Shown here: positions 9,848-18,999 of the stretch, in pieces
How the letters are laid out: the number at the start of each line of letters is the position of its first letter
Position numbering within the stretch: position 1 is the stretch's first letter
Origin: CAZJHX01 sp964545715
GTDB lineage: Bacteria; Myxococcota_A; UBA9042; GCA-2863065
Assembly: GCA_964545715.1 (NCBI GenBank)
Contig: CAZJHX010000032.1
Coordinates: 1 to 64,000, forward strand
Length of the DNA stretch: 64,000 bases
Reading direction: 5' to 3'
Notes under the pieces: model-generated
Seen by the model: only the letters and a program-made list of their open reading frames with translations
Databases searched by the model: none
Told to the model about the DNA's origin: nothing
Translations under genes and position numbers: made by a program

Positions 9848-12800
9848 CGGTTCACCGCCACACGACGAGCCCGCAGAATCGCGCAGGCGACAAGCAGGAT
9901 CAGCAGCGCCGGCCACCCGGGCGCAGACCCCGACGAGCCCGACGAGCAGCCCGAAAACGCACCGCCATCCGTCACCCCGGCCTGCCGGATCTCATACTCT
10001 TCGGCGTCGCCCTTCCCGTCGCCGTCGGTGTCCGCCGACTTCGGATCAAACCCGTTCTGCTTCTCCAGCACGTCGTCCAGACCATCGTTGTCGTCATCGT
10101 CGTCCGCGCAGTCCACCACGCCGTCGCCATCCGAGTCGCGGTCTTCGCCCACCTGCGGCGCCGACAGGGCCTCCAGCGGGTCCGTGCCGCACTGGCTCTC
10201 AACGTCGTTGCTCACGCCATCACCGTCGATGTCGCTGTCCACGCAGTCCAGCGCCCCGTCGCCGTCCGTATCATCCAGGTCCACACCCGTCGGCGTGCTG
10301 CTGCCGTCCGTCGGGTCCGTCCCACAGGTCTCCTCAAAGCTGTCGACGACACCGTCGTTGTCGCTGTCCTGAACTCCGTCACAGACGCCGTCGCCGTCCA
10401 CGTCCAGCGGCGCCGACGCCGCGCTCAACGCGTTGGCGCCGCAGGTCAGCTCCAGACCATCGTCCGCGCCGTCCCCATCCGAGTCCGGGTTGACCGGGCT
10501 GGTCTCATCGCCACCCACGATGCCGTTGTGATCGGCGTCCTCCACCCCATCGTCCAGGTTGTCGCCGTCCGTATCCGCGTTGGTCGGCGAGGTCCCGACA
10601 CACGGCGTCTCGCCGCCGTCGCCCTCATAGCAGCTGAAAAGCTCCATCGCGTCATCCAGCCCGTCCCCGTCCGTGTCCATCAGCACGGGCGAGGTCTCAC
10701 CGGCGTCCAAAATACCGTCGTGATCGGCGTCCTCGTCGCCATCCGACAAGGTGTCGCCGTCGCTGTCCACCACAAGCGGATCGCTGCCGATCGCCGCCTC
10801 AGCCACATCAGGCAGGCCGTCGCCGTCGTCGTCCAGGTCGCCGTTGTCGCCGATCCCGTCACCATCCGAGTCAATGCTCTCATCGGGGTCCGTCGCAAAA
10901 GCGTCATCGTCGTTGAGCACACCGTCACCGTCGATGTCGTCATCCAGCTCATCAGCTGTCCCGTCGTCGTCCAGGTCGCTGGAGTACGTGCTGTTCAGCG
11001 GGAACGCGTCCTCGTCGTCCGGCACCCCGTCACCGTCATCGTCCTGGTCTGCGTTGTTACCTACGCCGTCCCCGTCCGTGTCCACGCTCTCGGTCGCGTC
11101 CAGCGGCAGCGCGTCATCGGCATCCGGCACGCCGTCCGCGTCCTCATCATCATCCGCGTTGTCACCCAACCCGTCCTCGTCGTTGTCGGCGAACTCCGTC
11201 GCGTCGTTTGGGAACGCGTCGTCGTCATTGGCCACACCGTCACCGTCGATATCCGGGTCCGAGTTGTCGCCCACGCCGTCCCCATCGCTGTCCACGCTCT
11301 CAGACGCGTCCAGCGGGAAGGCGTCGTCGTCGTTGAGGACATTGTCGCCGTCCTTGTCCAGGTCCGCGTTGTCGCCCGCCCCGTCACCATCGGTGTCCAG
11401 CGTCTCCGCCGGGTCCTTGGGAAACGCGTCGACCGCGTCGGGCACGCCGTCGCCGTCGTCATCGGAGTCCAGCGTGTCACACAGGGTGTCGCCATCGGTG
11501 TTCAGCGGCACGTCCTCGGCGTTCAGCGCGTCGGTCCCGCACAGCCCCTCGATCTCGTCCGACACGCCGTCGTTGTCATCGTCGGCGTCCGCGTTATCGC
11601 CGATCCCGTCGCTGTCTGTGTCCACCGACTCGTCGCTGTCCAGCGCAAACGCGTCCTCATCATTAGGCACGCCGTCACCGTCTGCATCCGGGTCCGCGTT
11701 GTCACCGACGCCGTCCCCATCCGTATCCACCGACTCGGCCGCGTCCGTCGGGAAGGCGTCCACCGCGTCCGGCACCCCGTCGCCGTCGTCGTCCGCATCC
11801 AGCACGTCACACAGCCCGGTCCCGTCCGTGTTGACCGGCACATCCGCACCGTCCAGCGGGTTGGAGCCGCACAGCGCCTCGATCTCGTCCGACGCCCCAT
11901 CACCGTCATCGTCAACATCCTGGTTGTCGCCGATGCCGTCCTTGTCCGTGTCCTTTGTCTCCGTGGCGTCCAGCGGGAACGCGTCCGCCACGTCCGGCGT
12001 CCCATCCGCGTCGTCATCGTCGTCCGCGTTGTTGCCAAACCCGTCGCCGTCCGTATCCACCGACTCAGTCGCGTCCCACACAAATGCATCCAGCACGTTG
12101 GGCACCCCGTCGCCGTCGATGTCCCCGTCCAGCTGGTCGCAGGTCCCGTCCTTGTCCACGTCCCCGGGCACACTGGCCTCGTTCAGCGTGTCGGTCCCGC
12201 ACAACAGCTCCAGCCCGTCGGTGACGCCGTCGCCATCATCATCCGCGTCCGCGTTGTTGCCGACCTTGTCACCGTCCGTGTCCACGCTCTCGGCCGGGTT
12301 CAGCGGAAACGCGTCGTCCGTGTCCGCCACGCCGTCGCCGTCGTCGTCGGTATCCGCGTTGTCACCGATGCCGTCGCCATCGGTGTCCGTCGACTCCGCC
12401 GCGTCGCCCGGAAACGCGTCGATCACATCCGACACGCCGTCCCCATCCGCATCCGACAGGCAGACGCCGCCGGCCACCGCAAACCCCAAAGCGCACTCGG
12501 TGCAGTCGATCGCCCCCGGTCCACTGCACTCCGCGCAGCTGTCGTGGCAGGGCTCGCACGGCGAGTTGCCGCCACCACCCCATGCGCCACTGGGGCACGT
12601 GCACGTAAAACCGCCGGGCGTGTTGTCACAAACGGCAGACGCGTGGCAGTCCTCGATGGGCGCCGTCTCGCACACGTACGCCAACGTGGACGTACAGTCC
12701 GCGTCGTCCCACTTGCCGGCCCCGTATTTTCGCAGACAGTTGGCCAGTGTGCCGCCATTCGGCTCTCCCGCCGTCCAGAGATCCAGCTCCAGCGGGGTGC

Positions 12801-14163
12801 CGTCCGTCCACGTCCAGTCGCCCTCATGACCCGCATCCGTGCCGCCCAGCCAGTGCACGCCCAGCTCCGCGCCGATCGCGCCGATGGCAGCGGACTGCGC
12901 CGGCGTCGACTCCGACGCCAGCACCGCACCGAACTCCTCACACGCAGCCTTGGCGTCGGCCCAGCTCTTCTTGTCACCGAAGCCGTCGAACGTAGGCTCG
13001 CACTCGTTCACGTCGGCGCAGACAACGCCGTCACCCTCGAACCCGGCCTTGCAGGTGCACTGAAACGCGCCCGGCAGATTGCCGCAAACCGCGTCCGCCG
13101 CGCAGTTGTGCGACGGGTTCGTCGCGTCACACTCATCGATGTCCACACAGGCGCCATCACTGTCGGCGTACCCCGAGGCACAGGCCACGCAGTCGGAGGC
13201 CGCCGCGCCGGTGCACCCGTCGCACCCCGCGTCGCAGTCCCCGCACGTGAAGCTGCCCGCAGAGTTTGTACAAAACTGAGCCGCCGTGCAGTCGTCCGTC
13301 TCGGTGGTGCACTCATCGATGTCGACGCACGCGCCGCCGGTCGCCGCATACCCGGGCACACAGGTGCACACGCTCTTGTTGACGGGCGCGATCAGCTTGT
13401 ACTCCACCGACTTTTGAGACAGCTGGTAAAACCCCAACGTGCCGGTCGGCCAGGTGCCGTCCTCGTCAAACTGCAGCACGCCGTCCACCCACACCTTCAC
13501 GTTGGTCGCCGACGCCATGATCTCGATGTTGTAGATCTGAAAATCCGCCCAGCCCACGGCGCCCAGCGTGGCCCCTGACGCGACCTTCGCGACATCCCCC
13601 TCAAAGGCCCACAGCTCCTGGATCGTGGCCGGCCCCGTCACATGCAGCATGGCCAGCCCCTTGGGCCCGATGCCACCAAGCGTCGGCACATTTTGAGTCT
13701 TCTGCTTCCAGGCAAAGACCAGGTAGTCGGCGTCATCCGCGACCGCCTCGCCCTCGTCAAAGCCGATGCTGAAGCCGATGTAGTCGTCGTCGGTGTTGGT
13801 CTTGACCTGCATGGTGACGTTGGCCTTGTAGGTGTCGGTCACCGGCAGCGTCGTCGAATAGATCACCGGGCCGGTGTCCACGGCCTGATAGATGGTCTTG
13901 CCCTCGTTGGAGACGGTCCAGACCGGCTTGGTCAGCTCGTCGTCGAAGACCGCGGCGGTGAGCAACCCGAACTCTGCCGGCGTGCAGTACCAGCCCGTCT
14001 CCTCGGCACAGGCGGCATCGCAGCCGTCACCCGCGACGGTATTGGCGTCGTCGCACTGCTCGCCGTCGTCAACCGTACCGTCGCCACACGCCGCGTGCGC
14101 AATCGAGGGCATGAGAAAGCCCACGATCGCCGCAGCCGATGCCACGCGTTTACATAACCGCAT
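9844..14163 (-). CDS. Giant surface protein: DUF4215, thrombospondin-C-like, EGF, C-type lectin and TSP3 array with MYXO-CTERM tail
   Basis: 1439 residues. A Sec signal (MRLCKRVASAAAI to SIAHA) is followed by a Myxococcus Cys-rich repeat (CGDGTVDDGEQCDD). Next comes a beta-sandwich of about 200 residues resembling the thrombospondin C-terminal/L-type domain, then calcium-binding EGF modules (CVDIDEC, VNEC). A C-type lectin domain lies at about 393-505 (WLGGTD, WTDGTP, GEPNG, KWDDADC). Some thirty or more TSP3-like Asp-rich calcium repeats run from about 565 to 1390. The tail is GCSSG, a hydrophobic segment and an Arg-rich end: a MYXO-CTERM sorting signal. It probably binds sugars on the cell surface and is processed by a myxosortase-type protease. 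It is coupled to the OmpA gene by ATGA. Confidence 0.88.
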   Translation of the reverse strand: MRLCKRVASAAAIVGFLMPSIAHAACGDGTVDDGEQCDDANTVAGDGCDAACAEETGWYCTPAEFGLLTAAVFDDELTKPVWTVSNEGKTIYQAVDTGPVIYSTTLPVTDTYKANVTMQVKTNTDDDYIGFSIGFDEGEAVADDADYLVFAWKQKTQNVPTLGGIGPKGLAMLHVTGPATIQELWAFEGDVAKVASGATLGAVGWADFQIYNIEIMASATNVKVWVDGVLQFDEDGTWPTGTLGFYQLSQKSVEYKLIAPVNKSVCTCVPGYAATGGACVDIDECTTETDDCTAAQFCTNSAGSFTCGDCDAGCDGCTGAAASDCVACASGYADSDGACVDIDECDATNPSHNCAADAVCGNLPGAFQCTCKAGFEGDGVVCADVNECEPTFDGFGDKKSWADAKAACEEFGAVLASESTPAQSAAIGAIGAELGVHWLGGTDAGHEGDWTWTDGTPLELDLWTAGEPNGGTLANCLRKYGAGKWDDADCTSTLAYVCETAPIEDCHASAVCDNTPGGFTCTCPSGAWGGGGNSPCEPCHDSCAECSGPGAIDCTECALGFAVAGGVCLSDADGDGVSDVIDAFPGDAAESTDTDGDGIGDNADTDDDGDGVADTDDAFPLNPAESVDTDGDKVGNNADADDDGDGVTDGLELLCGTDTLNEASVPGDVDKDGTCDQLDGDIDGDGVPNVLDAFVWDATESVDTDGDGFGNNADDDDDADGTPDVADAFPLDATETKDTDKDGIGDNQDVDDDGDGASDEIEALCGSNPLDGADVPVNTDGTGLCDVLDADDDGDGVPDAVDAFPTDAAESVDTDGDGVGDNADPDADGDGVPNDEDAFALDSDESVDTDSDGIGDNADADDDNDGVSDEIEGLCGTDALNAEDVPLNTDGDTLCDTLDSDDDGDGVPDAVDAFPKDPAETLDTDGDGAGDNADLDKDGDNVLNDDDAFPLDASESVDSDGDGVGDNSDPDIDGDGVANDDDAFPNDATEFADNDEDGLGDNADDDEDADGVPDADDALPLDATESVDTDGDGVGNNADQDDDGDGVPDDEDAFPLNSTYSSDLDDDGTADELDDDIDGDGVLNDDDAFATDPDESIDSDGDGIGDNGDLDDDGDGLPDVAEAAIGSDPLVVDSDGDTLSDGDEDADHDGILDAGETSPVLMDTDGDGLDDAMELFSCYEGDGGETPCVGTSPTNADTDGDNLDDGVEDADHNGIVGGDETSPVNPDSDGDGADDGLELTCGANALSAASAPLDVDGDGVCDGVQDSDNDGVVDSFEETCGTDPTDGSSTPTGVDLDDTDGDGALDCVDSDIDGDGVSNDVESQCGTDPLEALSAPQVGEDRDSDGDGVVDCADDDDDNDGLDDVLEKQNGFDPKSADTDGDGKGDAEEYEIRQAGVTDGGAFSGCSSGSSGSAPGWPALLILLVACAILRARRVAVNR
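9990..12440 (-). repeat. TSP3 coding repeat array (DTDGDGxxDxxD units)
   Basis: A long imperfect tandem array with high similarity between units, rich in 'gtcgccgtc' and 'gtccgcgttgtc' words. Units read DTDGDGVGDNADxDxDGDGVxD, mostly without the Cys of animal TSP3, alternating with blocks containing LCGTD. It is prone to recombination and to assembly collapse. Confidence 0.85.
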
Positions 14164-14176
14164 TTCGCCCCTCCCT

Positions 14177-14205
14177 GGACACTAGGCATGTGTTGACTAG
14201 CGTCC
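14177..14205 (-). terminator. Small inverted repeat between two surface-protein genes
   Basis: GGACACTAG and CTAGCGTCC form a 9-bp stem with one mismatch and an 11-nt loop in the 69-bp gap after the FG-GAP-repeat gene. There is no T-tract, so termination is only possible, not shown. The gap also carries the AGGGAGGGG ribosome site of the 14163 gene. Confidence 0.35.
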
Positions 14206-14232
14206 GAGGTAGGGGGTGTCAAAGCGGCTCGC

Positions 14233-17200
14233 TCAGTTGGCCCAGTTGGTGGACAAGGTGTACGGCACAGGCCCGAAATCGGCCTCAGCGTCCTTGCCGC
14301 GGACCTCGATAATGAAGCGGCTGGCGCCCTTGGGGCAGCCCGTCACGCTGTGGCACGTGACCTGCTCGTTGGTCCCGTCGTTTGTGCTCGACCAGGTGTC
14401 CATGTAGGTGTCGCCCTTGAAGATGTGCACATGCAGATCCAGGTCATACGCCTTGCCCTTGAGCGTCACGCGGATGATGCTGCCGTTCATCACGTAATAG
14501 TCGCGGTCGCCCTGCTCGCTGATCATGGAGCGCAGGCGCCGGACCCAGCCGCCACCGGACAGGTAGACATCACGCAGCGCGCCGGGGTGGAAGGCGCGAG
14601 AGTCCTTGACCGGATCGGTCGAGGTTGCCGGGTCGAACGGCTGCCCGCGGAAGTCGTTCGGCTCAAACGAGTCGTAGTTGCTGGTCGAGTAGTGATCGCG
14701 CCCCATGGCCTCGGTGGTGCCGTAGTTCAGCACCGCGCTGTCGTCGTAGGTGTCGGCGCCCAGGCTGTAGCAGTTCAGGGCGTTGTTTTTGCCGGAGATG
14801 AACAGCATGTCCAGGCGCCCGTCGCGGTTGATGTCGCCGATCACGGGACGGCCGGAGAGGTCCAGCGGATAGCCGTCCATCACCTTGCCCTTGCTGCGGA
14901 TCGCGAGGCCGCCGCCGACGCTCTCGATCACCTCGTAGAACCCGTCGCCGTCCACGTCGACGATCGGCCCGTTCACCTGACGGATGACGTTGGGATCCAG
15001 CTTCCAATCGGCGGTCACTGCCGCAAAGCGCGGCCATGCGGTGCCGATCTTGCCGGACATCGGGTGCTGGTTTCCTTCCTGGTCCCACACGTGGGCCTTG
15101 GAGCCCACGCCCTCACCGTTGAACCACTGGGCGATCTCGGACTTGCCGTCGCCATCCACGTCCACAACCGTGGGCCAGACGCCCTCACCGGCATAGGCGC
15201 TCTCGTAGTTGCTGACCTGGAACCAGGGCTTGTTCTCGTCGGTGTAGGTCGGGTCGTTGAAGTAGGTGCCGTCGGCGTTGAACACGTACTGACGGCCCTG
15301 GCAGCTGCCCGGGTTCGCCTTGCACGTCCAGTTGCCGGAGCCGGTCAGGATCTCGGGCACGCCGTCCGCGTCCAGGTCGTAGAGCGCAGCCGTGTTCAGG
15401 TAGAGGCCCTCACCCGGAAGCGGGGACAGCGTGACGATCTCTTTGACGCTCAGATCGGGATTCATCAGCACCAGCTTGTAGGGGTTGGTGCCGGCCGGAA
15501 TGATGTCGGGCGTGCCGTTGCCGTCCACGTCAAACACCGTCGCCCCGTACCAGCCGCCGGCCGTGCCGGTGTTGACGTTGATGAGCTCCTCGCCGTCGCT
15601 GCCGCGATACACGTGCACGCGCTTGTCGTGGGCGGGTACCACCAGGTCCAGATAATCGTCGCCGTTCATGTCGGCCAGAGTGGGATAGCTGTAGGAGACC
15701 GACACGCCCTGGGTCCACTTGACGGCGCCGTCGTGCTCGATCACGCGGACCTTGCCCTCGTTCTGGACCACGACCTCCAGCTCGTTGTCGCCGTCCAGCT
15801 GACCGATGACCGGGTAGCCGGAGCTGCCGCCGATCGTGACCGGCCACGTCCCCGGGCACACCACGGGGCACTGCTGGTCGGGCACGGTCTTGGTGCAGTC
15901 GTTGAGGATGCCGTCGCACATCTCGGGCGCGTGGGGGAAGACCGTGGAGTTGGAGTCGTTACAGTCGTCGTTGCTCAGCGAGTAACCGAGCGGGGCCGTC
16001 TCACCGACGCCGTCGCCGTCGGTGTCAAACAGGCACTTCTTCTTGGGCGTGCCCTGATCGGTGCCCGCGCCGTCGCCGTCCAGGTCCACATAGATGGTGC
16101 CCTGCGCCAGCTCCTCGTCGATCTCGCCGTTGCAGTCGTCGTCGATATCGTTGCAGACCTCGGCGGCGGTGGGGAAGATCTTGCCGTTGAAGTCGTTGCA
16201 GTCGCCCGGCTTGGCCACAAAGCCCTCGGGCTGGGTGCACGCCTTGGCCTGGTTGTAGCTGGCGCCCCAGCCGTCGGAGTCCTCGTCGACGTAGAAGGTG
16301 CTCAACACGCCCTCGTCGATCTGCCCGCTGCAGTTGTTGTCCTTGCCGTCGCAGCTCTCCGCGTTGCCGGGGAAGCGATCGGCGTCCAGGTCGTCGCAGT
16401 CGCCGTCCGCCAGCGTGGAGAAGCCGTCCTCGGCCGCGCACAGGCACTTCTGCGCGGTCGATTTGCCAAAGCCGTCGCCGTCGTCGTCCAGGAAGTAGGT
16501 GCTGCAGCCATCCGCGCCCACCTCGTCGACCAGGCCGTCGCAGTCGTCGTCCGCGCCGCGACTCGGATTGGCCTTGGGGTTGGTGTCGTCGGAGTCGGCC
16601 GGCACAGTGGCGTATCCGGCGGTCCCGGAGCACACGCACTCGGCCGCGTTGGCGCCGTAGCCGTCCTGATCGCCGTCCAGCCACGCGTCCTGGCAGCCTA
16701 CCGCCGCGCCCTCGTCCACCGCGCCGTCGCAGTTGTCGTCCGACGCGTTGCACACCTCGTTGGCGCCCGGGAAGACCTGCCCGTTCTGGTCGTTGCAGTC
16801 GCCCACGTTCTGAGCCGTGTATGGGAAGGCCGCCTCGCACAGGCACTTGGTGACGCCCTTGAGCCCAAAGCCGTCGGAGTCGCTGTCCAACAAGAAGGTC
16901 TGGCAGCCTTCCGCGTCGGCCTCGTCCACCACCGAGTCGCAGTCGTCGTCCTTGCCGTTGCAGGTCTCGACCGCCATCGGGTTCACAGCCTTGTCCAGGG
17001 GCGCGCAGTCCAAGATGTCGGGCGTGCCGTCACCGTCGTCGTCGGTGTCGCACAGGTCGCCGAGCTTGTCCGCGTCCGAGTCCAGCTGGCCGGGGTTGGC
17101 GATCAGCGGGCAGTTGTCGGACTCATCGTTGACCAGGTCGCCGTCATCGTCCGCGTCCTCGCAGTTGGCCACGCCGTCGGTGTCGGTGTCGGAGAAGCCC

Positions 17201-17544
17201 TCGTCCACGATGCCGTTGCAGTTTTCGTCTTTGCCGTTGCAGGTCTCGGGAGCGCCGTGGTGCACCAGCAGGTTGTTGGGCGCGCAGTCGGTGACATCCG
17301 GGTCGCCGTCGCCGTCCAGATCGTCCTCGCACGCGTTGCCGATGCCGTCCTTGTCCTTGTCCACCTGATCCGGGTTGGGCGTGACCGGGCAGTTGTCGAA
17401 GATGTCCGGCTCGCCGTCGCCGTCGTCGTCCTCGTCCACGCAGTTAGCCAGCGAGTCGCCGTCCAGGTCGGCAAAGCCCTCGTCCTGCAGCCCGTCGCAG
17501 TCATTGTCCACCCCATCGCAGACCGCCGGGGCACACGTCACCAC
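14233..17544 (-). CDS. MopE/TSP3/FG-GAP-repeat surface protein, C-terminal part after a frame break
   Basis: About 1103 residues. There is no credible start of its own: the coding signal begins in frame at about 17.54 kb with VTCAPAVCDG, without a signal peptide, and continues the Cys-rich repeats of the 17501-18721 reading frame. It contains many MopE-type metal-binding modules (VCDGVDNDCDG, CNGKDDDCD) mixed with TSP3 units. From about residue 555 follows an FG-GAP/VCBS beta-propeller (GQLDGDNELEVVV, LADMNGDDYLDLVVP, VDVDGDGKSEIA). The last 100 residues resemble a pre-peptidase/PPC domain (DRDYYVMNGSIIRV, DLDLHVHIF). It is probably a large extracellular calcium- or copper-binding protein. 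See the frame-break finding. Confidence 0.8.
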   Translation of the reverse strand: MVTCAPAVCDGVDNDCDGLQDEGFADLDGDSLANCVDEDDDGDGEPDIFDNCPVTPNPDQVDKDKDGIGNACEDDLDGDGDPDVTDCAPNNLLVHHGAPETCNGKDENCNGIVDEGFSDTDTDGVANCEDADDDGDLVNDESDNCPLIANPGQLDSDADKLGDLCDTDDDGDGTPDILDCAPLDKAVNPMAVETCNGKDDDCDSVVDEADAEGCQTFLLDSDSDGFGLKGVTKCLCEAAFPYTAQNVGDCNDQNGQVFPGANEVCNASDDNCDGAVDEGAAVGCQDAWLDGDQDGYGANAAECVCSGTAGYATVPADSDDTNPKANPSRGADDDCDGLVDEVGADGCSTYFLDDDGDGFGKSTAQKCLCAAEDGFSTLADGDCDDLDADRFPGNAESCDGKDNNCSGQIDEGVLSTFYVDEDSDGWGASYNQAKACTQPEGFVAKPGDCNDFNGKIFPTAAEVCNDIDDDCNGEIDEELAQGTIYVDLDGDGAGTDQGTPKKKCLFDTDGDGVGETAPLGYSLSNDDCNDSNSTVFPHAPEMCDGILNDCTKTVPDQQCPVVCPGTWPVTIGGSSGYPVIGQLDGDNELEVVVQNEGKVRVIEHDGAVKWTQGVSVSYSYPTLADMNGDDYLDLVVPAHDKRVHVYRGSDGEELINVNTGTAGGWYGATVFDVDGNGTPDIIPAGTNPYKLVLMNPDLSVKEIVTLSPLPGEGLYLNTAALYDLDADGVPEILTGSGNWTCKANPGSCQGRQYVFNADGTYFNDPTYTDENKPWFQVSNYESAYAGEGVWPTVVDVDGDGKSEIAQWFNGEGVGSKAHVWDQEGNQHPMSGKIGTAWPRFAAVTADWKLDPNVIRQVNGPIVDVDGDGFYEVIESVGGGLAIRSKGKVMDGYPLDLSGRPVIGDINRDGRLDMLFISGKNNALNCYSLGADTYDDSAVLNYGTTEAMGRDHYSTSNYDSFEPNDFRGQPFDPATSTDPVKDSRAFHPGALRDVYLSGGGWVRRLRSMISEQGDRDYYVMNGSIIRVTLKGKAYDLDLHVHIFKGDTYMDTWSSTNDGTNEQVTCHSVTGCPKGASRFIIEVRGKDAEADFGPVPYTLSTNWAN

Positions 17545-18721
17545 TCCCCGGACCCCCGTCCACCGCATCGCAGACCTCGGTGGCAAACTTGCCCAGTGCC
17601 GGGTCCAGGGGGCTGCAGTCGGTGCCGTTGGGGTCGCCGTCGCCGTCCAGGTCCAGGTCACAGGCGTCGCCGATCGAGTCGCCGTCCAGGTCGTTCTGGG
17701 CGTCGTTGGCGTCCAGCGGGCAGTTGTCGACCGCATCGGGCACGCCGTCGCCGTCGTCATCATCGCTCAGGCAGTCCGCGGTCCCATCCGCGTCGGTGTC
17801 CGCAAAGCCCTCGTCCGCCAGCCCGTCGCAGTCATTGTCCAGCCCGTCGCACACCTCGGAGGCGGGCACGGACGCGGTGCATGCCGGCACGCCGCCTTCG
17901 CACACGGTCACACCGGTGCAGGTGCCCAGCGCGCTGGTCTCGCTGCACGGGGTCAGGGCCAGATCCTCGTCGATCAAGCCGTCGCAGTTGTTGTCCGCGC
18001 CGTCACAGACCTCGGCGGCCGGGGTGTCGGCCGAGCACGCGCCCAGCTGCCCGGACACGCAGGAGCGGCTGCCGGAGCAGGTGCCCAGCTCGTTGCTGAC
18101 GGTGCATGTCGTGCTCTGCGCCTCCTTTACGGCTTTCCAGCTGCACTCGCACGTGGCCGATGTCGACCGGCACTGGCCGTCTTCGCAGCCGTATCCGTCC
18201 GGGCAGTCGCCTTCACCGCTGCACTCGCCGCCACAGAAGCTTCCCTCGGCGCCGTACGAGAGGCATTTGTTGGTGCCGGCGGCCATCACCTGGCTGCAGT
18301 CAGCGTCGGTGTTGCACGGGCTGCACAGCGTCACGAACCGCGGCAGGCAGACGTACGTGAGGTCGGTGCCGGTGTTGGCGACCTGCCCGCAGAACCAGCC
18401 GGTCGGACAGGACTCGATGCACGTGCGCGTGCACACGCGACCGTCGGCGGTCTCGACGCACCAGCCGCTGTCGCAGTCGTCGTTCTCCTGGCAAGCGGTC
18501 GCCGGAATCGGCGCGCTGTCCACGGGATCGGGGGTCACGGGCGTCGGATCGTCGACGACCGGCGTGACGGGATCGGCGACCGGATCATCGACGGGATCGT
18601 CCACGACGGGCTTGTCCACGGGCTTCTCAACCTGCTCGATCTCGCCTGCAGTTCCAGGCTCGGACGTATCCGGACACCCAAGCAAGGCCAACGACACCAC
18701 CGCGACACACAATCGACGCAT
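17501..18721 (-). CDS. MopE/TSP3-repeat lipoprotein, N-terminal part before a frame break
   Basis: 406 residues from the ATG at 18721, which has a strong GGAGGAGG site (complement of 18726-18733). The signal peptide MRRLCVAVVSLALLGC is a lipobox, followed by a low-complexity Asp/Pro/Val spacer (repeats of DDPV/DPVT). Cys-rich modules of about 40 residues come next (DCDSGWCVETADGR, ECSGEGDCPDGYG). Two MopE-type repeats and a TSP3 stretch then lead to EVCDAVDGG, after which this frame runs into an unrelated tail and stops. The homologous repeat pattern resumes in another frame at once, so this is the front half of one gene of about 1495 codons. A sigma-54-type promoter lies just upstream. Confidence 0.8.
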   Translation of the reverse strand: MRRLCVAVVSLALLGCPDTSEPGTAGEIEQVEKPVDKPVVDDPVDDPVADPVTPVVDDPTPVTPDPVDSAPIPATACQENDDCDSGWCVETADGRVCTRTCIESCPTGWFCGQVANTGTDLTYVCLPRFVTLCSPCNTDADCSQVMAAGTNKCLSYGAEGSFCGGECSGEGDCPDGYGCEDGQCRSTSATCECSWKAVKEAQSTTCTVSNELGTCSGSRSCVSGQLGACSADTPAAEVCDGADNNCDGLIDEDLALTPCSETSALGTCTGVTVCEGGVPACTASVPASEVCDGLDNDCDGLADEGFADTDADGTADCLSDDDDGDGVPDAVDNCPLDANDAQNDLDGDSIGDACDLDLDGDGDPNGTDCSPLDPALGKFATEVCDAVDGGPGSGDVCPGGLRWGGQ

Positions 18722-18759
18722 GAATCCTCCTCCATTTGCAATCCACCGCTGCGCCGAAG

Positions 18760-18775
18760 AGCACGCGCCGTGCCA
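18760..18775 (-). promoter_or_regulatory. Sigma-54-type promoter for the 18721 lipoprotein gene
   Basis: The minus strand reads TGGCACGGCGCGTGCT, which fits TGGCACG-N4-TTGCW with one mismatch; the GG and GC doublets are exactly 10 nt apart. The predicted transcript would start near 18750, about 29 nt before the ATG. Confidence 0.6.
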
Positions 18776-18848
18776 GCCCCTGGGCCAGCGACACGTTCGA
18801 CAGACTGCGCGCCTGTGCCTGCGCCTCGTCTTCGCCGCGAGAGGCTGC

Positions 18849-18884
18849 GCTACACCTTGCGCTACATGTATCGCTACACCGTCT
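18849..18884. repeat. Three 12-bp direct repeats (GCTACA core; TGTAGC on the other strand)
   Basis: GCTACACCTTGC, GCTACATGTATC and GCTACACCGTCT lie head to tail at 18849, 18861 and 18873; the middle one contains the palindrome TACATGTA. They sit about 75-100 bp upstream of each of two divergent sigma-54-type promoters, the usual place for enhancer-binding-protein sites. Confidence 0.6.
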
Positions 18885-18983
18885 CGGGCTGAGACGCGCC
18901 ACGATGCACAGTGCCAAACATCGATACAGCGCAGCGCGCTCCGCGACGCCACCAAACGCGACACTGCGCCCGCTCGCCCCGGG

Positions 18984-18999
18984 TGGCACAGCCATTGCT
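18984..18999 (+). promoter_or_regulatory. Sigma-54-type promoter for the DUF4332 gene
   Basis: TGGCACAGCCATTGCT matches the consensus TGGCAC-N5-TTGCW at every fixed base, with GG and GC 10 nt apart. The start of transcription would be near 19010, giving a leader of about 35 nt that contains AGGAG. Confidence 0.75.

Noticed and set aside
10528..13578. Open frames of about 1000 and 690 codons opposite the TSP3 array
   Set aside because: Composition is purely the complement of the repeat (RVRVV or SPSPS patterns); the minus-strand frame has clear domains.
17501..17763. Programmed ribosomal frameshift in the MopE-type gene
   Set aside because: No slippery heptamer or following structure is evident; a single-base indel in a G5 run explains it more simply.
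14350..18099. Long open frame of over 1200 codons on the + strand opposite the MopE/FG-GAP-repeat gene
   Set aside because: It is the mirror of Asp/Gly-rich codons (GAC/GGC read backwards as Val/Ala); no signal peptide, ribosome site or family resemblance.
18849..18884. CRISPR-like array
   Set aside because: Repeats are 12 bp, contiguous and without spacers.
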